Part shown: positions 1-12,045 of the stretch, in pieces
How the letters are laid out: each line of letters opens with the position of its first letter
How positions within the stretch are numbered: the first letter of the stretch is position 1
Assembly (NCBI GenBank): GCA_034008185.1
Contig: CM067109.1
Location: forward strand, 34,752,885-34,816,884
Direction of reading: 5' to 3'
Source: Gorsachius magnificus
Taxonomy: Eukaryota; Chordata; Aves; Pelecaniformes; Ardeidae
Length of the DNA stretch: 64,000 nucleotides
Notes under the pieces: model-generated
The model's input: the letters and a program-made list of their open reading frames with translations, nothing else
Database searches by the model: none
Told to the model about the DNA's origin: nothing
Position numbers and translations under genes: made by a program

Positions 1-3000
1 CTTCATAAATATTACATTGACCCCCATTTATGCACCATTCTATCTGTAGTATATTTAACATCACTATGCATCATTGTGGTGTTTTTTCCGTTTGCTGCTG
101 TTTCTGTAAATCTGATAGTCTCAAGGATGTTTGATATTGTGATCAGTGGCAGGCAAATAAATAGTCTTTGGAGGATCTGGGCATAATTGATTTTTGCGGA
201 GTTCTGTGGCACAGCAAGGAAACTAGCATTCCAAGAACTTGCCCAAGACCCTAACATATATGCTTGCATTTAGCCTGGTTAAACCAATAGTGTTAAATAA
301 TTAGATAATTTCTTTGTATTTATGAAGAGGTAGTGGTGGGAGAAAAGCGGATTGTTTTTTATAGACATTTTTGGTCTTCAGTGATATAATCCTAGGATAA
401 ACTGTGCATTTAGCTACTTAAATCCTTCTATTTTCAGTACATACTCAGAATTAAGCTTAGCCTCCAGCGGTTTAGAAAACAGTGGTTGTATCTTCAGTTA
501 GTAATAGTGTTTTGTAATAGTTAATATACACTTGCTGATTAGTTAATGAGCTTAAAACTGGAATGGAAATAACAAAAAAACCTTAAGTGGCTAAACACAC
601 TTCACTGTCATTAAAAATGATTTATGCATATATATTTTTAATGCTTACAGAAAATCCTGTCCTTGTGAAATGCAAAGTTGTTTATCATCATCATCATGAA
701 AAATAGAAAAAAAAATTAAAATCTCTTCAGGGTAAAATTTTAGTTCTGTTCTGAAAAAATAAATGCCTTTCCAGCTTTGGAATTTGGAAAGAAAATTCTA
801 TAATATAAATCTTATTGAAAAGTATGGCAAACAAGAAATATTTAGAAAGGGAATGTTAGCTTGGAAAACTACAGGTAAGAATAGCTTTTCCACTTCCTAA
901 GTATTATTCAGATTTTAAAAACCTAGAGTAGTTGGTGAATGAACTGAGTTTTAAACACAAAATATTTACATGCTCCACTGTTCTTGAGTAACACCACCAG
1001 CAATTTGTTGATTAAGATACCCATCTAAGATATGAAGATTTAGGGTAAAATCTCATTTTTAAAAAAGAAAAAGAGGAATGTTCTGATCCTGAGATCTGTT
1101 TTTCTCATGCATGTCAAGTTCTCCATTAATCAGTAGGATTTTGATGAGAAACCTTAAACATGTTTACTACTAGATACCTAATCTAGAATTTTCTAGTGGA
1201 CTAGGGAAATTTGTATGAAAAGTTTGTAACCATCTCTTTGGCTTGAGATATAAGGAAGGAATGTTATAGCCAGATGGCAATGCTGAGGAATCTTTGAATA
1301 CCAGATTGCTGTCTCTGCATCTATAGAGTAGCAGAGTTACTAGCAAAAGGCCCAGATTTAAAGCCTTGGAGAAGCACTGAATCGACTTTTTTCAATCTGC
1401 CAGCTTCTATACAAACAGTAATTTGTGGAAAACAAACAAACAAGGAAATGTACATCATTAAAAGAAAACTAAGAATTCCTACTTTGGCTGAAAAAAATAA
1501 AGAGCACCTGAGCATGAAAAGATGTACTGGAACCAAAATAAACTAAGTAAGTCTGAATGGCTCTACAAGGAATACAAATTAACTTACTTCCATTTAAATA
1601 AAACTGGAAGAAATCTAACAAAAAAGAAATTCTTGGATGTTGCTTTAAAAGCAATCTGAAAATATTAATTTGATTTGAACCTTTTTATAAAAGGGGAAAA
1701 AAGCCAAACAAAAATTAATAATATTGACAAAGGAATGCGATACTTACCTTTGTTGCAATTCAATGCATGTTTAACTCACAAGAGGTTTTTAACCTGGTGG
1801 AAGTCATGAACTGGGTGGAATACAATGTGAATCTTCAATACAAACTAAGGTAAAGTCTGTCTGTACGTCTTTTTTTAATTAATTTTGGACCTTGAAAAAA
1901 CATTGCAAGAACACTTTGTCTGCTTTGTGGAACTACAGTATTATCAAGTTTGGCAACCAAGTAAGTTAATACAGAAGTCTGGTTTTATTTGGATACATTT
2001 TAAATGTATCACCATTTTCCATCAGAAGAACTTTGGAAGTACCATTCTACAACCAAAGGTCATTCACTTCTGTGCTCTTTATGACCAGATTGAGCAGTAG
2101 GCATGCCCTCATTTACAACTGAGCACTGAAATCTCCCTAATACTTATTACTTTTGAGCCTGGTGTACTCCATAGACTTCATTGGAATAAACCTGCCATTC
2201 TAATAAATGTAGGAAAGAGAATTTATGGAGTCAGAAGTGGGGTTAAAAATGTACTCAGAGTGTTTCATATGTATGAAAGCTACATCTCAGCTATATAAAA
2301 TGTTCAATCTAAGTTACCAAAGCTAGTGTCATATCCAAGAAAAGCTGCTTAAAGTGGAATTTACAGGCAGAGCAAAAATATGAAAGTCTAAAATTATTGT
2401 CTTGGTCACACTGAATAGCTTCTATAGCACTTTTGAGCATGTCCGCCCCTGACACTGGTATAATCATTTTTGTGTGATGACAGTTTCATCAAGAGATTTT
2501 TGTCAATGAGAGTAATACTGTCACAGCATTGTCCCAAAAGCCAGGAGTGTCTGTTTTAACTCCTCAAGGTGAGGAGGGAATTCAAACCAGATCTCGCTGC
2601 CTGCGTGAGAGCTTTAAATGGGAATTATTGTATGAAAGGGGTTACTTTGCTACAAAAGGCAGACTACAACTGCACTGTAGAAAATTATGAGTGTCTCTCT
2701 GTTCTTTGAAAGAATAGTTGAGATACATTTATAGTGTATGCATTACAAACAGCTTCTGATAACAGCTTAGTGGCCTTTCCGTGCTGGCTCTTGCTTCATT
2801 TCCTTTGCTTAAACTGATCTACTATAATCTACGATGATCTACTAATTCAGCATTTGTTGAGCAGAAGGAAGACGTTGTCTTTAAGAAAAGCTCATTAGAG
2901 CACCCAGCATAGAGGCTATCAGAGCCTCAAAAAAAAAAGGCAAAGCCTATCCAGGAATGACTGAGAGACCAAGCCCACAATCCTCATTATCTGACAGTGG

Positions 3001-3930
3001 TTTACATAAACACTCTTCTAGTAATTACAGCTCTTTTAGATGCTTATCAGAAAGGATTACACCAGGAAAGGACATCCAGTGGAAAAAATGTTTCTGCCTG
3101 CTAACCTTAAAAAACTCAGCTAATAACCAGTTACCAGAAGATGAATACAAAAAGTAAAGATATTTCTCAAATGTCAAATTATGCATGAAAGATGCCTTTC
3201 AATAGATTACTGCCATAGGTTTTACTTTATGCTTCTCAAGGCTGGCTAGAAAATGTGAACAAACCAATTTGCTTTTCCCTGGAGAATCTGTTCTATGATA
3301 ATTTTGTGAAATTGTCCAAATTTTAATCCAAAACTTTCCAAGGGAACAGTTTTCAAATTTCCTATTGTGACAATTACAGGGAGGGTGTGTGTGTGTTTTG
3401 ATTTATTTTAAGGTAGTCTGCTATTAACATAATTAATTGATTATATAAAAAATAGGTGGCACTTGGTTCTGAAAAAAGTCACACTTTTAGACTAACACAG
3501 ACATAATAAAATATTTAAGCTAATATGTTAGCATATGGTAATTATAATAGTTCATCTACTTTATATATGTCATGACATGATTCAATAGTTCAAAATTATT
3601 GAGCAAAATTTAAAATTTTTTATACATGCTGATCTCATAAAACATAGACATACAAATATTCTGAAATAAAACAGAAATCATAATATGAAAATTGCAGGGT
3701 TTGAAATTCCATTTCATAAGACATTCTTAAATATTTATATGTTCTGGAATGAAGAAAAAAACCTGAAACTGCAAGTCTGGCCAAGTAGAAATCCTGAATT
3801 TTGATTGACTTTTTAATCAAGAAAAAGTTCATTTTTAAAAAATTTCTTTTTTCTCAATTAAGGAGTAAAAACTTTAGCCAGCATGAAATGTGCTGTGAAA
3901 ATAAATAAAAGTGTTAATTAACAATTAGGA
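1..3930. other. Gene-free AT-rich flank
   Basis: AT-rich intergenic sequence with only short open frames that lack codon structure, splice sites or recognisable domains. There is a short CAAA-like stretch near 1430-1445. I recognise no mobile element or RNA gene here. Confidence 0.6.
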
Positions 3931-3934
3931 TGCT

Positions 3935-4018
3935 TTTTATTCTTTTTTTTCCTTTTTTTTTTTTTTTTTTCCCCTTTTTATCTTTTTTCCCTTTTTTTCT
4001 TTTTTTCTCCCTTTTTCA
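3935..4018. repeat. Polypyrimidine tract (T-rich with C interruptions)
   Basis: About 84 bases are almost entirely T and C, including a run of 18 T at 3953-3970. It reads as polypurine on the other strand. This is a low-complexity tract. It lies about 200 bp before the LTR at 4218, but no element ends at it that I can recognise. Confidence 0.85.
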
Positions 4019-4462
4019 CCCCTATGAGTTATAATTTTTAATTTTACATTTGATCCTTTCTATGACATAATAATCTTTCCCTCTTGAGGTCTCTTTGCCT
4101 GTGATTCAGCAGCTGAATATTATTTTATCCGGTCTCAAACTACTTTTAAAATAAAAATTTTAAAGAAAATATCACTATATATTTAGTGGGACAATATGGT
4201 CCGATAATTTTACTTTCTGTCCTGGTATTGGTTGGGATGGAGTTGATTTTCTTCATAGTGGATTGCATGGTGCTATGTTTTGGATTTAGTGTTAAAGGAA
4301 TGTTGGTAACACACTGATGTTTTGGTTGTGGCTGAGTAGTGCTGGGACTGGTCAAGGACTTCTCAGCTCTCAGTTCCGCCAGGTGCACAAAAAGCTGGGA
4401 TGGGGCACAGCCAGGACAGCTGACCACAACTGGCCAAAGGGATATTCCAGACCATATGATGT

Positions 4463-4467
4463 CATGC
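4463..4467. repeat. Target-site duplication, left copy (CATGC)
   Basis: CATGC stands directly left of the inner LTR and recurs at 4992-4996 directly right of it. Removing the LTR and one copy restores a continuous stretch of the outer LTR leading into its TATA box. Confidence 0.85.
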
Positions 4468-4991
4468 TGTCGTGGTTTAACCCCGGCTGGCAACTAAGCA
4501 CCATGCAACTGCTCACTCACTCCCCCCACAATGGGACAGGGGAGAGAATCAGAAGGGTAAAAGTAAGAAAGCTCGTGGGCTGAGATAAAGACAGTTTAAT
4601 AGGGAAAGCAAGGGCTGTGTGCGCAAGCAAAGCAAAGCAAGGAATTCAATCACCACTTCCCATGGGCAGGCAGGTGCTCAGCCATCTCCAGGACAGCAGG
4701 GCTCCATCATACGTAACGGTTACTTGGGAAGACAAACACCATCACTCAAAATGTCCCCCCCTTCTTTCTTCTTCCCCCGCTTTATCTGACTGCGCTGGTT
4801 GGAACCCCTTTCCCTCCCAGCTTCTTGTGCCCCTGGCAGAGCTGAGAAGTCCTTGGCCAGTCTAAGCACTACCCAGCAACAACTAAAAACATCAGTGTGT
4901 CATCAACATTGTTCTAGTACTAAATCCAAAATACAGCACCATACCAGATACTAGTAAGAAAACTAACTCTGTCCCAGCTGAAACCGGGACA
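4468..4991 (-). mobile_element. Younger solo LTR (ERVL-like) nested in the older one
   Basis: On the plus strand it reads TGTCGTGGTTTAACC at the left end and AAACCGGGACA at the right end, 524 bp. It is flanked by a perfect 5-bp duplication CATGC (4463-4467 and 4992-4996). A 5-bp duplication is the size known for ERVL elements. Read on the minus strand it starts TGTCCCGG, has an ATTAAA-like signal near the plus-strand position 4595, and ends ACCACGACA. It is homologous to the surrounding LTR but opposite in orientation. No gag/pol/env sequence is present, so it is a solo LTR left by LTR-LTR recombination. Confidence 0.85.
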
Positions 4992-5327
4992 CATGCTCAG
5001 TATATAAAGTGAAGGGAAGAGGAAGGAAGAGGGGTGATGTTTGGAGTTATGGCATTTTGTCTTCCCAAATAACTGTTACACGTGATGGAGCCCTGCCTTC
5101 CTGGAGATGGCTGAGCACCTGCCTGCTGGTAGGAAGCAGTGAATGAATTCCTTGTTTTGCTTTGCTTGCATGTGTGGCTTTTTTTGCTTTACCTGTTAAA
5201 ATGTCTTTATCTCAACCCATGAGCTTTCTCACTTTTACTTTTCTGAGTCTCTCCCCCATACCACTGTGGGAGGAGTGAGTGAGAGGCTGTGTGGTGCTCA
5301 GCTGCCGGCCAGGGTTAAACCACAACA

Positions 5328-8300
5328 CTGTCTTAGGCTTTCAGCTATTGAAGGCAGTGGCTGATTTAGTAAGGGAGCATTATTATTTTTTACCTTGAAA
5401 TTGTTTTATGAATGGCATATTAAAAGTATTTCTATCTCTGCGTGAAATCCTGTTGCTTTGCAAGAAATTTATTTTTTTCTTAAACAAGTCTATCTTAATT
5501 TAAAACAAATTGTTACCTTCCTTTTCTTTTTGTCATTGTTGAATATCTTTAACTAAATTCATCAGTAAGACCTTATATTTAAATAAAAATAAATTTGATT
5601 TTACAGTTGTGGGCAAGAAGGCTTAAGTTTTTCAGGTTTCTTTAGCTGAACAGATACAGATTTATATACAATGCATGAGTTCTAATTATAAGAAACAAGC
5701 ATTTTTACTGGAACTAAGTACTCAGTAAATTAGGTAATCTGAATCACAATTGTGTAGTGCAGATATGGTTGATCATATGCCTTTTCACAAGCCAGTTGTG
5801 AAATTAATGTATTAGTTGCAGTATGCTTATTAAGCAAACACAAAATTGTTAGAAAATTAGTAGGATTTCAGAATTAATTACTTGAAAGTTAAGAAATAGC
5901 AGAATGAGTATTGACTATGCAAACTTAGTTCACCTGAGTGAGTGCATATATTGTATTTTCCATAGGGCCTCCTTCTTCATTCAGTGTTAGTAGTAGATAC
6001 TGTTCACTTGATGATCTCTTGTTCAAACTATGCTCTGTGAGTAATGTTAATAACCTACTCTTGAAATTGCTCTGGTATTTATCCTTATGATTTCAATGTT
6101 AATTAATTACTTTCACAGTATAACTTTGAGATGAGGGAGTGACACTATTCCCATTTTGCAGTGATATCAGAATTGGCCACAACATTTAGCTACCAAGGCT
6201 GAACTGCTACGACCACAGTTTTACCATACCATTGCATACATATATTAAAAGTGCAGCTCCTGGTGACTTAATTGGTGACTTCCATCAGTGCTTGACACTG
6301 TAAATCAGAGTCTGTATGCAATCCTGTATCAAGGGCCCTCCAGTCTCTTTCCTCTTCTTCTCCTCTTTCAAGAATAGTTAAGGTGCCCCCTACATCCATC
6401 CCTACCACCTATTGTGAATGGTCTCTGGCTTGTGCTGTCTCCTCAGCACTACAGAGAGAGCCTTAGCCCATGCTAAACCCTACAAGGTGCTAGCAACCTT
6501 TCAACATATGACAGTCCTTCAGCTCATGCCACAGCCCTGGGAATCTGGATATATTTTGTGGTGGCATAGCTACAGGATCTTGACTACATTTCCCAGAAAA
6601 TAAGGTAGTGCTTACAGGAAGGAACCCTAGGCACAAGGAAAGAGTAGGATCTGGCTTTCCAGGGCAGTGTTCAGTTATTTTAGCCAGACAGTTAAATGGA
6701 CTTTCTCTTGCCCCATTCTCACACAAAATATTCTACTTCATTTATTCCATTGTTCAATGAGACTAGGAGAAATAGTTAGGGAATAACTAAGATGTTTTGC
6801 CTGTCCTAACACTATGGGAACTAAATTAAGGTGCAAGCAATTTGATGGTGATATTTCCTAGCTCTACAATGCTTATCCTGGCAAAAACAATAATATTATC
6901 TCATAATGATACCATTATTTCAATATTTTTGTTGTGATGATGGAAATTGTCTCCTGTGACAACTGTGAGTTGAAAAAGAAGTGAAACAGATGCTGGAAGC
7001 TTTTTCTCTCTCTGATGATGTTTTGGCCCCAGCCTAACTGCTGGTTGACACTACTTCAGACTATCATAAGCTCTGATAGCTTGTTCACTCAATTAATTTT
7101 CTTTCAGAGAAAGCAACTGAAAAAACAAACCAAAACCAAACCCAGGCAACTACTAAAAAAAACAGTTCAGAAGACATTTTACATTATTTTGGGCATGTGC
7201 AACTTACATTTACATAGATAAAATAAGTGTACGCGTAATGATATTCAGTTTTTTAAAATGTCATATTAATGTCATAAAATGTCATAGATCATTATGCTTT
7301 TCAAATTTCTGACTAGTAAACTGGGATTCTTGAAGGAGCTTTCATTGAAAAATCTTTGCTCTGAAACAGAACATTTTGGACTTTGATTTCTTTATCAAGA
7401 AATCATTTCAGAGGGATTTGTACTGAATGAAAATTAAATTAAAAATGTTTTAAAAATACATTTTTTTGTCTCTTTTCAAATACCTAGTACATCATCACTG
7501 CAGGGGATCACTCTCATAGTTACTGCATCTGTTTCTTTGTTGTCTTTACCTCAAATAAAAGTTCATAACAAGCCCCTTGCATTCTGCAAGCATTGAAATC
7601 ACTGGTTTAATTTTTAACTTGTGAAGATGTGAGATTCGGCTCGGCAATAATAAAATAGACAGAAAATGGTTACATTGTACTCATTTTAGCATGGGAATGG
7701 AGTCAAGCTTCACCACAGGCTGAGAGATTGTAATCAGCTTTACAAAAAAGAAATCTTTTTGTAACTCTAAAAATGGCTATTTGGCTAAGAATGGTGTCAA
7801 TGTTTTGAGGGGGAATGTGTTTCCCTGATACTTAGTTTAAACAATTCTTTTATACATCATAAATCTGTAAATAATGATGGTCTTACCTGCCTTGTTTTGG
7901 AAACTGTAAGCCTGGTGGCCACTTCAAAAGTGATTTTCCTTCACATGAGTAACTTGTAGCTAGTTGGGTTTAAGATAATCACCCAATCCCCCTAACAAAT
8001 GCAGCAGCATTTTTTCCCCATTTATATGTTAAATTTTATATGCCTAAATTCAAACAGAAAGAAGGAATCATTTGTCAAAACCTCCAGAGAGCCTTCTAAT
8101 CCACCAAAGATAGGTACCTCTCCACTTTTTAACTTACTACAAGGAGTAACAAGCTATCTGTTCCCATTTTGGATGTGGTACTTTGTTTTGTGTAAAAAAA
8201 TTAAGACACCTTATATATATGTTATATATGCATACATATGTGTGTGTATGCAATTTTATTTATGTATATATAGATGTATCTATATGTACCTATGTACGTA

Positions 8301-10383
8301 GCCATACAGCTTTCAGGCTTCAGACTTGGTCTGGAAATAGGAACAAAACCTGCATGGTGCTAAGTTGAAAATGTAGAAAACAGGCACGTCATGGAAAATT
8401 ATGACCCTCCAGTACCTTGCACAGGTACTTCGAACCAGACCAGATACAACCTTAAACAGTGGCAAGAGATTTTGCTATGTTCAAAGGAGTTTGTTTTGGA
8501 GTACTAGCATTATAGATGTTATTTTATGAATATATTAAATGTTAACACTATAAATATTTTTCTCTGGAGTAGGTTCCTCCCAAGTAAGGATAACCCTTTA
8601 TTTGACATTACAGGCTTGCTTATTTTCTTATATTTTCCATTGTCATAGTTTTCCTCAGTGCCCACAGCAGGACTGATAATTTTTTTTTTTAAGTGATTCT
8701 AGCTGGAGTGCATTTTTACATTAGCATCATCTGTTTATTTTTAATGTAACTTGCACATAAATAATGTATTGTGCAGGTAGTAAGATGAAGTTAGAGTGGT
8801 TATTGCTGGAAGAGAATATTAAGACCTGTACAAAGCATATACAAATGTATATTGTGCAAAGATCAGATGGTCTCTGTCTTTATCTGGGTGGACAGTCACC
8901 ATGTAGAGAGGAATCCTAATCTGAAGGCATTAAATTATAATTTAGTGTTGACAACATTTAATAAGACTGCCCTGTGAATTGAATATAAAGCTCTAGATCA
9001 GGTTTATTCATGTCAGATTATCTGACTCGCCCCTTTTCCATTTACATTTCTTGTTTTTAGCTGTCTTATCAACTCTCAGAGAGTCCTGGGCTGACTGTGA
9101 CACTGTTTCAATCCTTTTTGACAGATATAGAGTCCTTTTGGGAATGGTTCTTAATGCCCTTCTTAGGCCTGTCTGACTTGATTCAGCCAGGTTTGATAAA
9201 CGAGGGAGCAAGTTTAGGTCCATTTTAAAATAACAAGTGTAGCCCAACACTGACTCTGTTGAGAACTTGAGCTCAGGCTGAAGGACCCTTTCATTTAGGC
9301 TTGCCTGTCATCTGCGTGGGTAGTGTATTGTCTATTGACTCCGCTGGGCTTTGTGCTTATCAGCTTTTGAAGACTTAAGATATTGCTAGTATTTCATTGT
9401 TCTTCTGTGAAAGAAGAATGAGAATTTTTATTTCTGTCCTCCACAGAATGCAGGGCTATATTTGTTACCTTGCAGGATATTTGAAGCCTACAAAATGTGG
9501 GAATCAGGAATGCTGATTCCCCCTACAGCAAACAGAAGAACTGGCCAACCATATGGGGTTGACAGGTACCTTTGCATTCTTGGATATTCTGGGCTGCATG
9601 GTCTAACCTAGTGTTTCTCCACTCAGATTATGCCACATTAGAGAGGAGATTACTGAATGGAGGAGAGATGCAGGCATCAGAGGGAAAGGATGTGATGTTT
9701 AAAATCTCTTCTATATTTGAACAATCTAGAGAGCTGCCTTACAAGTTCTCACCCTGGAATCTGATTTTATGAGGAAAAAGTCTAAGGTGTTACCCCAAAC
9801 TGAACAGCCAATGGCACAGATCAATGCCACCACCTAATTAATGAAATTAATTAAATTCATCTAATCAATGAAATATACAGTAACAAATCCCCAGTATCCA
9901 AAGCAGAAGAGTCACTGAAAAGTAGGAAAAAAATTCAAATATGAAACTGCAAAATTATTAGCCATGGTGCGTGACTGTGCTGTTTCACAAAACCTCAGTA
10001 TCAGAACAGAAACAAAACTGTATTCACCTAACTTAAAAAGGGCTTTAGGAGTATTGTGGAGGAATACATTGCTGTGTCTGGCTTCCGTACCAGCCAAATG
10101 GCTTGAAATTTTAACAAAAAAAGAGGAGAATTCATTGCAGTGAAGGAGGATCCAGATACTATGCTGCTCCTATACTAAAGCAAATTTTAACGTACCTATC
10201 ACTGAAGACACTTAAAAAAAATTTACCTTTCATAGGCTATAAAGATAATCTTCTTATGTATTAACTAACCACTGATTAGGAGTCATTATAAAGCTGGAAA
10301 TGTACAGTCAGTTTTCACAAAAGGATGACTTTCACTCTTTAAAGTGAAAAAGATCTTTAAAGGAAGTTGAAAGTAAGCCAAGT
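5328..10383. other. Gene-free stretch with small microsatellite
   Basis: AT-rich intergenic DNA. Open frames here are short and show no family resemblance. The only clear structure is the TA/ATGT-rich tract at 8208-8300. No RNA gene or recognisable mobile element was seen. Confidence 0.55.
8208..8300. repeat. AT/TATG-rich microsatellite
   Basis: About 90 bases are made of imperfect TATA, TATG and GTGT units. Open frames crossing it (rich in Y, I, C and V) are products of the repeat. Confidence 0.75.
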
Positions 10384-11145
10384 ACAGTGGGTTGGCCTTG
10401 ACTGGTAGTAAAGCACCTGCACAGATGCTTGCCTGCTCCCCAGGACCCTCCTCTGTGGGCAGGGGAGACAATAGCAAACCAGGGTTGAGAAAAATCATGA
10501 GTCAAAATAGAGGCAGGGAGATCATTTATCACTTACCATAGAGTATGGGCTTGACTTTAAGTTTATTGCCAATTCACATATTTAGTTACTGACTGAGATA
10601 TGGAGAAACAAAACCATAGAAACACATAGGGAGAAAAACACCTCCTGTATTTCCAGGCACACATTCATTCCAGACTCCTCTCCTCATTCCTATTAGTGCC
10701 ACATTCAGTCCCTTCAATGAAGCTGTGAGCAGCACAGGGTGTTTGGGGTCAGGATGTAGCAGTTTCTCTCTGCTGCTCCTTGTTTCTCTCGTTTTTCTAC
10801 TGTGCTGTTGTGGGTCCTTTGGAAGCTTCAGCCCCTTTGGGGTAGCACCTCCTCTGACATGGAGCACGTCCTCTTCCTCTGATCATAGTGCCCCTACCAT
10901 TGGTCCTTGCTCCTGCTTTGTTTCTTCCTCCTCTCTTTCTCTGGTGCTTTTTGGCCTTCCTTAAATAACTTTCCACAGAGGCACCACCAGCTTGGCTGAG
11001 GAGCTCAGCTATGCCCTGTGGTGGGTGCATTGGTGCTGGTTGGAACCAGCTGTGTCTGGCACAGGGCAGCCCTGGTGTCTTCTCACAGAGTCCACCCCTG
11101 CAGTCTACCCTGATATCACCTGGGCACCTGCACCCAATACAAGGA
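10384..11145 (-). mobile_element. Fragment of a second avian ERV LTR family
   Basis: The stretch is much richer in GC than its surroundings. Its left end (AGTGGGTTGGCC near 10387) resembles the terminus of the LTR at 4468, and it is followed by the same order of blocks: a C/T-rich block, a GGGAGA block and an AATAAA on the minus strand near 10565. The right part (CACCACCAGC... GGAACCAGCTG near 10981-11055) matches a dispersed avian LTR family I recall. Both boundaries are approximate, and I did not find a target duplication. The open frames in it on both strands are not genes. Confidence 0.5.
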
Positions 11146-11429
11146 CTAAGTTGGCTGCTGCTTCAAAATTATTCAGAAAAGACAAACCAAAAATCTCTAC
11201 AAATGGTTGCAGAAAGCAGCTGACTACAAGACAACATGGTACATGAAATGCAGAATTGATAAGAGCAGAATGATGACCATAACAAAACCACCATGGAGTC
11301 TGGTTTGACAGTGAAAAACTCCAGATTAAAGGGCATATTTTCCAGCCAGGAATGGTAGTGGGCAGCTCAATACTCAGTCCATAAACCTAGGAAAAGTTAG
11401 GGAAAACCAAAGAATAAGACAGAAAATAC

Positions 11430-12045
11430 CACTATTGTACTGTCACACCTTGAACACCATATGTGGGCAGGCCTCGTAACCCTATTTCAAAATACTGAAG
11501 TACAAAAGTACAGAGAAGTGTAACAAGTATGACTGAAGTTATGGCATGATTTTTACAGGAAAAGAAACTAATTAGGCTAGGACTTTTCAACCTGGAAAAG
11601 CAAAGACAAAAGCAAGAGATGACAGATCCCTTCAAAATCAGGTGTGGTAAGGAGAAGGTGAGTATAAAGTGTTCATTACTCTTTTTAGAACAAAAAACAG
11701 CAGGCTTCCACTGAAATGAGCAGGCAGCATTTTGGGGGGCTTTTTTTAAGGGAAAATGCTTTTTTCACAGTGTGCCTAATATTAAACTATGGAATTAATT
11801 TCCACAGAATGTTGTAGAGGCCAAAAGTGTAAATGAATCTGAAAAAAAGATTAGGCAAAGTAATGGAATATAAGTCCATGGGGACTATTGAATGTAATCG
11901 CCTGACTCAGAATGCCATGAAACCACTGAGTCCTGGGAAGGGATGCCAGTAGATGTATCACTTTGTATTTGCCTTAGGGAGCAGGCATTGCAGGACACTG
12001 TTGAGGGCAAGTTATTGGCCAGTGGTCTGAACCAATACTACAGTC
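11430..12045 (+). mobile_element. Ancient CR1/L3-like LINE 3' fragment
   Basis: Decayed similarity to the CR1/L3 3' region runs in order: a block matching the LINE phrase for 'LFSLEKR' near 11580-11600 (ACTTTTCAACCTGGAAAAG), then TTCCACAGAATGTTGTAGAGGCC near 11800-11822, then AAGTCCATGGGGACTATTGAAT near 11872, and a GTGGTCTGAACCAATAC tail near 12022. No frame survives. The match is by recall of amniote L3/CR1 consensus sequences. The copy is old, probably predating most bird radiations. Confidence 0.6.

Larger units (their letters stand above)
4218..5327 (+). mobile_element. Older solo LTR (ERVL-like), split by a second LTR
   Basis: The element begins TGTCCTGG at 4218 and ends CCACAACA at 5327, the TG...CA form of an LTR. 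It is interrupted at 4468-4996. Joined across the insertion it is about 581 bp. Its two arms match the reverse complement of the inner copy along their length. The sense direction is inferred from TATATAAA at 5001-5008 downstream of the 4218-4467 arm, followed by an A/T-rich polyadenylation-like area near 5200. The flanking 5-mers are CTTTC (4213-4217) and CTGTC (5328-5332), a 4-of-5 match that could be a decayed target duplication. No internal retroviral region remains. The family match is from memory of avian ERVL LTRs. Confidence 0.75.

Noticed and set aside
4146..4865. Open frames of 82-115 codons on both strands
   Set aside because: They lie in the nested solo LTRs and across their junctions and have no retroviral protein similarity that I can see.
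8183..8368. Y/I/V/C-rich frames that look like membrane segments
   Set aside because: They are translations of the TATA/TATG/GTGT microsatellite.
10586..11246. Serine/leucine-rich and other frames of 70-93 codons
   Set aside because: They fall in the LTR-like repeat at 10384-11145 and the sequence after it; overlapping frames on both strands argue against a gene.
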